Source: CAMDTE01 sp964504345 (lineage in GTDB: Bacteria > Bacteroidota > Bacteroidia > Flavobacteriales > Schleiferiaceae). Taken from it: a DNA stretch of 64,000 bases. A program made the translations under genes and the position numbers. The DNA is taken from NCBI GenBank assembly GCA_964504345.1, contig CAZDDX010000002.1, forward strand, positions 186,001-250,000. The letters are read 5' to 3'. Below, piece after piece: positions 59,815-64,000 of the stretch; position 1 is the first letter of the stretch, and each line of letters opens with the position of its first letter. The notes below the pieces were generated by a model. It was not told the origin of the DNA and searched no databases. It worked only from the letters and a program-made list of their open reading frames with translations.

Positions 59815-60258
59815 TCAACCCAAATCGGTAGCTTGCGCGTCTTCAAACGGAAGGTAATCCAACTGCACTCCGGCCTTGGCCAAAAAATCCAAACCCGTAG
59901 TGTCTTTGTAGTTATCTGCATACACCACCCGCACAATTCCGGACTGGTGGATCAGCTTGCTGCAATCGCGGCAGGGACTCATGGTCAGGTACAGGGTGGC
60001 TCCGGAACAACTTTGTGTAGAGGAGGCTACTTTTAAAATAGCATTGGCCTCTGCGTGGAGGACGTACCACTTCGTATCTCCCAACTCTTCCTCGCACGGA
60101 TTCTCAAACCCAGTTGGCGTACCGTTAAATCCGTCGGAAATGATGGTTCTGCCTCGAACTATGAGCGCGCCTACTTGCCTTCGCGCGCAGTGCGAGAGCG
60201 AGGCCCACTCTCGAGCCATCCGGAGGTATGTCCGGTCATAACGCTCTTGCTTCGTCAT
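59815..60258 (-). CDS. Deoxycytidylate deaminase-like zinc deaminase
   Basis: 147 residues. Cytidine-deaminase zinc motif: 'HAEANAIL' (His plus catalytic Glu) and 'SPCRDCSKLIHQSGIVRVVY' (two Cys). The N-terminal 'YLRMAREWASLSHCARRQVG' and 'RTIISDGFNGTPTGFEN' match dCMP deaminases, which make dUMP for thymidylate synthesis. ATG 60258 chosen; the upstream frame runs into tRNA-Leu on the same strand, so it is not protein. It begins 12 bases after the tRNA, with no terminator between. Confidence 0.9.
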   Translation of the reverse strand: MTKQERYDRTYLRMAREWASLSHCARRQVGALIVRGRTIISDGFNGTPTGFENPCEEELGDTKWYVLHAEANAILKVASSTQSCSGATLYLTMSPCRDCSKLIHQSGIVRVVYADNYKDTTGLDFLAKAGVQLDYLPFEDAQATDLG

Positions 60259-60270
60259 GAGGAGGTTTTG

Positions 60271-60351
60271 TGCCCAGGGCGGGAATCGAACCCGCACACC
60301 AGAGGTACACGAGTTTGAGTCGTGCGCGTCTACCAATTCCGCCACCTGGGC
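60271..60351 (-). tRNA. tRNA-Leu(CAA)
   Basis: Minus strand: acceptor GCCCAGG pairs with CCTGGGC, D-arm 'GGCGGAATTGGTAGACGC', anticodon stem CACGA/TCGTG with loop CTCAAAC (anticodon CAA, reads UUG), class-II long variable arm, and T-arm 'GCGGGTTCGATTCCCGC'. CCA is not encoded. Confidence 0.95.
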
Positions 60352-60366
60352 TGGTGTGTTACGAGG

Positions 60367-60396
60367 CAAAAGTAAAACAAAAATTTCATACATTTG
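60367..60396. promoter_or_regulatory. Divergent promoter elements of tRNA-Leu and prs
   Basis: Minus-strand TACTTTTG (60367-60374) is 15 bases before the tRNA; plus-strand TACATTTG (60389-60396) is 20 bases before the prs ATG. Both are exact TAnnTTTG matches and lie only 14 bases apart. Confidence 0.6.
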
Positions 60397-60416
60397 CACC
60401 CCCGAACGAAACAAAA

Positions 60417-61352
60417 ATGATGGAACCTGTCGCCAAGCTGTTTTCTGGTCGCCTCACGCAAGAGTTGTCCCAACGCATCGCCGATGCGTACGGTCAGCCT
60501 TTGGGCAAGGTGGAGATTACACAGTTTGCCGATGGTGAGTTCCTTCCTTCTTTTGAAGAAACAGTGCGCGGTGGACGGGTTTTCTTGATCCAATCCACCA
60601 ATCCGCCGAGCGACAACCTATTTGAGTTGTTGCAGTTGTGCGACGCTGCCAAGCGCGCCTCCGCCAAGCACATTACGGCCGTACTTCCCTACTTTGGTTA
60701 CGCTCGTCAAGACCGAAAAGACAAGCCGCGCGTTCCCATTACCTCCAAGTTGGTTGCGAAAATGCTGGAAACGGCAGGCGCTACGCGCATCATGACCATG
60801 GACCTGCACGCCGATCAAATCCAAGGATTTTTTGAAGTCCCCGTGGATCACCTCTACTCCTCTTCTTTATTCCTTCCAGATATGGAGGCTTTGGGATTGG
60901 AAAACTTGACCATCGCCTCTCCAGACATGGGCGGCTCCAAGCGGGCCAATGCCTACGGCGGTAAGTTGGGCGCGGAGGTGGTGATTTGCTACAAGCAACG
61001 CAAAAAAGCGAACATCATCGACAAAATGACCGTCATTGGCGATGTGAAAGATCGCCACGTGATTTTGGTGGACGACATGATCGACACCGGGGGCACTTTG
61101 GTGAAGGCCGCAGATATGTTAATGGAAAAGGGTGCATTGAGTGTACGCGCCTACTGTACGCACGGGGTTCTTTCTGGCGACGCCATTGAAAAAATTGAAA
61201 ATTCGGCCATGGCGGAATTGGTGATTACAGATACCATTCCGTTGCGTCGTCCCTCTTCAAAAATTCGAGTAATCAGCGTGGCGCCGTTGTTTGCTTCTGT
61301 GATGCGCGCCGTTCACGCCCACGAGTCCATCAGTGGGCACTTTTTGATGTAA
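60417..61352 (+). CDS. prs: Ribose-phosphate pyrophosphokinase
   Basis: Makes PRPP from ribose-5-phosphate for nucleotide, histidine and tryptophan synthesis; 311 residues. Conserved segments: 'FADGEFLPSFEETVRGGRVF', 'PYFGYARQDRKDKPRVPITS', 'TMDLHADQIQGFF', and the PRPP loop 'VILVDDMIDTGGTL'. The two adjacent ATGs (60417 and 60420) are equally possible. A longer frame upstream is the antisense of tRNA-Leu and is not coding. Confidence 0.96.
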   Translation: MMEPVAKLFSGRLTQELSQRIADAYGQPLGKVEITQFADGEFLPSFEETVRGGRVFLIQSTNPPSDNLFELLQLCDAAKRASAKHITAVLPYFGYARQDRKDKPRVPITSKLVAKMLETAGATRIMTMDLHADQIQGFFEVPVDHLYSSSLFLPDMEALGLENLTIASPDMGGSKRANAYGGKLGAEVVICYKQRKKANIIDKMTVIGDVKDRHVILVDDMIDTGGTLVKAADMLMEKGALSVRAYCTHGVLSGDAIEKIENSAMAELVITDTIPLRRPSSKIRVISVAPLFASVMRAVHAHESISGHFLM

Positions 61353-61373
61353 AACACCGTTAATTCCCTTTCC

Positions 61374-61967
61374 ATGAACTCCGTTCACATCCAAGGCACC
61401 CTCCGCACCGAGCTCGGAACCAAGTTTGCCAAAGCCCTTCGCGCAGAAGGTCAAGTTCCGTGCGTTATATACGGCGGCGAAGCCCCCGTTCATTTCTCCG
61501 CTCCTCTATTGGGCTTCCGCAGCCTGGTGAACGTACCGGAGGTGAACATGGCGGTTATTGAGCTCAACGGCAAAAAATACGAGGCCGTAATTCAAGACAT
61601 GCAGTTTGACGTGTTGAAAGACACCCTAAGCCACATCGACTTCATCCAAGTAGTCGACGGTAAGCCCGTTACGGTTGAAGTACCGGTTAAATTGACCGGT
61701 AATTCCGTAGGCGTTCGCTTGGGCGGTAAGTTGAAGATCGTTATGCGCAAAGTGAAGGTAAAGGGAATCGTTACCGACATCCCCGGCACCATTGAGCACG
61801 ACATCACCGCTCTGAAAGTGGGTGAGTCTTTGCGCGTGAACCAAATCAAAGAAGGCAAGTCCTTCGAGATTTTGTCCCAAGATTCCGGCGTAATTGCCAC
61901 CATCAAAACCTCACGTAACGTGGTGGCTGGCGCAATGGAAGAAGAGACCGAGGAGGCTGAGGCCTAA
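61374..61967 (+). CDS. rplY: 50S ribosomal protein L25/general stress protein CTC
   Basis: 197 residues: L25 domain (~1-95, 'LRTELGTKFAKALRAEGQVP' and 'HFSAPLLGFRSLVN') that binds 5S rRNA, followed by the TL5/CTC beta-domain (~97-180) and an acidic tail 'EEETEEAEA'. Located 21 bases after prs in the common prs-rplY-pth arrangement. Confidence 0.95.
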   Translation: MNSVHIQGTLRTELGTKFAKALRAEGQVPCVIYGGEAPVHFSAPLLGFRSLVNVPEVNMAVIELNGKKYEAVIQDMQFDVLKDTLSHIDFIQVVDGKPVTVEVPVKLTGNSVGVRLGGKLKIVMRKVKVKGIVTDIPGTIEHDITALKVGESLRVNQIKEGKSFEILSQDSGVIATIKTSRNVVAGAMEEETEEAEA

Positions 61968-61972
61968 TCGGC

Positions 61973-62545
61973 ATGAACGGCGTTCGCAAATTCCTCGTGG
62001 TGGGGTTGGGGAATCCCGGCCAAGAATACGCAGGAACACGCCACAATATTGGATTCGACGTAGTGGATGCCTGGGCTCAGGCGTCCACTACTCGTTTTAG
62101 CCCGGACCGCTACGGCGACCGTGCCCAAATCACCCTCAAAGGGAGAACCATCGTCTTGATTAAGCCCAATACCTTCATGAATTTGAGCGGCAAGGCTGTT
62201 CGGTACTGGATGGAGACTGAGAAAATTCCGTTGGAAAGCGTGGTGGTGGTGGTCGACGAATTGGCCCTCCCCTGCGGCACCACCCGGCTCAAATTGCGCG
62301 GGTCCGACGGTGGCCATAACGGCCTCAAAAGCATTCAAGAAGTCCTAGGACGGCAGGATTACCCCCGCCTCCGCTTTGGCATTGGGGCAGACTTCACCAA
62401 AGGGCACCAAATAGATTACGTTTTGGGACCCTGGAACGCAGACCAGCACGAGCCCGTTAAACTAGGGATCGAGCGTTCCATCAAATTTCTCGAAACCTTT
62501 GTCTTGGCCGGCGCCGCGACAGCGATGAATCAGTACAACCAGTAA
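61973..62545 (+). CDS. pth: Peptidyl-tRNA hydrolase
   Basis: Releases tRNA from prematurely dissociated peptidyl-tRNA; 190 residues. Conserved 'LGNPGQEYAGTRHNIGF' with catalytic His (~25), 'IKPNTFMNLSGKAV', 'VVVDELALPCGTTRL' (catalytic Asp) and 'GSDGGHNGLKSI'. Five bases after rplY, so translated in the same operon. Confidence 0.95.
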   Translation: MNGVRKFLVVGLGNPGQEYAGTRHNIGFDVVDAWAQASTTRFSPDRYGDRAQITLKGRTIVLIKPNTFMNLSGKAVRYWMETEKIPLESVVVVVDELALPCGTTRLKLRGSDGGHNGLKSIQEVLGRQDYPRLRFGIGADFTKGHQIDYVLGPWNADQHEPVKLGIERSIKFLETFVLAGAATAMNQYNQ

Positions 62546-62558
62546 TTTGGTTTAAACA

Positions 62559-63134
62559 TTACAATCGGTACAAAACCCCGATTGAAACTTGGCCAAAATG
62601 GTCTTGATCGCCCAAATCGTAGCGGCCAATCCCTTGAAAATTCAAGGCCATTCGCTCCGGAGCCAACCATACGTTTAGGCCACCACCCACTACCGCTAAA
62701 TTGCTGGAGGAATTGGCCAGATAATTTCGCGTACTGACGCCCAAACCAGCCCGAAACGTTGCGCTGCACACGCTTCCCAAAAATTCAAAAGTTGTGGTGG
62801 AGTATTCTCCGGTGAAATCTGCCGCAACAATACGTCCGGTCCCGCCTCTCAAACTACCGCCGGACAAGGTGACGTTCACACCTGCCAACGCGCCTTTATT
62901 GCCGACTGGAGCCAAAGGGAAATTAATTCCAACCGTGTTGGGAACCAGTGTAATTCCGGGGAGTTCAACACCGGTGGGGGATCCAGAGCCGTTGTCGTCT
63001 ATGAAAGCATAACCGAGTACAAAGGTTTTGGGCAATCCCGTGCTCTTGGAAGATCCGTTCTGCGCAAAGGCGGAGCTTGCAGCTAACCCAATGAAAAGTG
63101 CCAGAAAAAAAGAGGTGTTGAACCGATTGAACAT
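62559..63134 (-). CDS. Secreted beta-barrel-like protein, 191 aa
   Basis: ATG 63134 gives signal peptide 'FNTSFFLALFIGLAASSAFA'. The mature region is glycine-rich with alternating strands ('AGVNVTLSGGSLRGGTGRIV', 'FEFLGSVCSATFRAGLGVST', 'QDHFGQVSIGVLYRL') and ends on hydrophobic residues, as in small outer-membrane barrels or OmpA/opacity-like proteins. No family recognised. A TACCTTGT element lies 21 bases upstream of the ATG. It faces pth convergently, 13 bases apart. Confidence 0.65.
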   Translation of the reverse strand: MFNRFNTSFFLALFIGLAASSAFAQNGSSKSTGLPKTFVLGYAFIDDNGSGSPTGVELPGITLVPNTVGINFPLAPVGNKGALAGVNVTLSGGSLRGGTGRIVAADFTGEYSTTTFEFLGSVCSATFRAGLGVSTRNYLANSSSNLAVVGGGLNVWLAPERMALNFQGIGRYDLGDQDHFGQVSIGVLYRL

Positions 63135-63197
63135 GCTTCTGTACATTTATTTGCGACAAGGTACACTTAATTTCCGCAAACAAAGAACAGGAACCCG

Positions 63198-64000
63198 TTA
63201 CTCCACCGTCACCGATTTAGCCAAGTTTCGCGGTTGGTCTACATTGCAACCGCGCAGCACCGCTACGTGGTAGCTCAACAACTGCAAAGGGATGGTCGTC
63301 AAAAGCGGAGACAAACACTCTGAGGAAGGCTGGATTCCTATGGTGTCTTTGGCCATCGACCGAATTTCCGTGTCGTCCTCGTCTACTATGGCAATGATTT
63401 GGCCCTTACGCGCCAAGACTTCCTGAACGTTGGAAACGATCTTGTCGTAGTGACCGCTCTTGGGGGCAATGACGATTACCGGCATCTGGTCGTCAATTAA
63501 GGCAATGGGGCCGTGCTTCATTTCTGCCGCAGGATACCCTTCCGCATGTATGTAGCTGATCTCCTTCAGTTTCAAGGCGCCTTCCAAGGCCACGGGGAAG
63601 TTGTAGCCACGGCCCAAGTAAAGGGCGTTGGTGCTGTCCTTGATCTTGTGTGCAATGGCTACCGTTTGGGCATCACTTTGAAGCATGGACGAAATTTTGT
63701 CTGGAATTCCAGCCAATTCATGGCACAAATCCAAATAGCGCTTTTCCGCCAAAGTGCCCTTTGCACGTCCCAGCCACAGGGCGATTAACGTAAAAACCGT
63801 TACCTGTGCCGTGAATGCTTTTGTGGAAGCCACGCCGATCTCAGGACCTGCGTGGGTATAAGCACCGGCGTGCGTTTCGCGCGCAATGGAGCTGCCCACT
63901 ACGTTGCAAATGCCAAAGATGGTGGCGCCGGCGTCCTTGGCCAACTTGATGGCGGCCAGGGTATCCGCGGTTTCGCCCGATTGCGATACGGCAATGACCA
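63198..64000 (-). CDS. glmS: Glucosamine-fructose-6-phosphate aminotransferase, isomerase part (5' truncated by window)
   Basis: C-terminal ~266 residues of GlmS, which makes glucosamine-6-phosphate for peptidoglycan and lipid A. The two SIS domains are visible: 'SQSGETADTLAAIKLAK', 'GVASTKAFTAQV', 'LGRGYNFPVALEGALKLKE', 'GYPAAEMKHGPIALI', and the C-terminal hexapeptide-like end 'PRNLAKSVTVE' that binds sugar phosphate. The N-terminal glutaminase domain lies beyond base 64000. Confidence 0.97.
   Translation of the reverse strand, partial: VIAVSQSGETADTLAAIKLAKDAGATIFGICNVVGSSIARETHAGAYTHAGPEIGVASTKAFTAQVTVFTLIALWLGRAKGTLAEKRYLDLCHELAGIPDKISSMLQSDAQTVAIAHKIKDSTNALYLGRGYNFPVALEGALKLKEISYIHAEGYPAAEMKHGPIALIDDQMPVIVIAPKSGHYDKIVSNVQEVLARKGQIIAIVDEDDTEIRSMAKDTIGIQPSSECLSPLLTTIPLQLLSYHVAVLRGCNVDQPRNLAKSVTVE

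Noticed and set aside
60055..60416. Open frames on the plus strand running into prs ('PRAGIEPAHQRYTSLSRA').
   Set aside because: They translate the antisense of tRNA-Leu; prs starts at 60417.

Overview
The window reads as a chromosomal segment of a Bacteroidota bacterium, probably a flavobacterial lineage. The evidence is a secreted protein with a type IX secretion (T9SS) C-terminal sorting domain beside a SusC-type TonB-dependent receptor, promoters of the Bacteroidota form TAnnTTTG rather than TATAAT, few Shine-Dalgarno sequences, a DnaG primase without its zinc ligands, TrhO, an L25/CTC ribosomal protein and homogentisate-pathway genes. The DNA is moderately GC-rich and densely packed, with many 1-4 base gene overlaps. 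I cannot name a genus. Most of the window is housekeeping. I see no prophage, integrase, IS element, CRISPR array or recognisable defence system.

Layout. 1-4827 (+): a tight run of isocitrate dehydrogenase (truncated by the window edge), a small unknown protein, a DUF6671 zinc-ribbon protein, an SbtA-like bicarbonate transporter and dihydroorotase. 4847-6506: a beta-barrel-like protein and a multi-pass membrane protein, divergently oriented. 6507-7232: no intact gene, but a remnant of a DNA glycosylase and other coding-like scraps. 7233-14721 (-): a TonB-dependent receptor followed by a 1521-residue T9SS protein containing two tandem copies of a ~430-residue domain. 14722-15407: a possibly structured non-coding stretch, a terminator and tRNA-Ser(GGA). 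15408-18013 (+): DoxX-like protein, thioredoxin-like protein, small membrane protein, and an ECF sigma factor overlapping a 4-TM probable anti-sigma protein. 18197-19096 (+): LpxH-like phosphoesterase.

19132-32618 (-): two long transcription-unit-like blocks. One is RND exporter - rfbA - prenyl synthase - sucA - sucB - tatD - asparaginase; the other is histidine kinase - hemW - cyclase. 32690-35112 (+): membrane metallophosphoesterase and two related small lipoproteins. 35292-38628 (-): tyrosine catabolism (hpd, hmgA) behind trhO. 38749-44716 (+): DAHP synthase/chorismate mutase fusion, recJ, trmB, an alkyltransferase-like protein, a methyltransferase, a YjbR protein and DUF502, mostly with overlapping ends. 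44786-51275: YvlD-like protein, M1 aminopeptidase, dnaG, a J-domain protein and a long-chain prenyl diphosphate synthase. 51382-55011 (-): nrdBA. 55248-57992: DUF3109, MarC, glycyl-tRNA synthetase. 58084-63134: a small acidic lipoprotein, S41 protease, dCMP deaminase behind tRNA-Leu(CAA), prs, rplY, pth and a beta-barrel-like protein. 63198-64000 (-): the C-terminal part of glmS.

The points I think most deserve attention are: about ten genes whose promoter -7 element ends only 4-6 bases before the start codon (predicted leaderless or nearly leaderless mRNAs); the DUF6671 protein, whose N-terminus resembles the HAM1/Maf nucleotide-pyrophosphatase pattern; the zinc-ligand loss in DnaG; an unusual alanine/valine-rich linker near the C-terminus of NrdA; a tRNA that probably serves as the 5' end of a dCMP deaminase transcript; and the structured stretch beside tRNA-Ser. 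No wholly new system is demonstrated.
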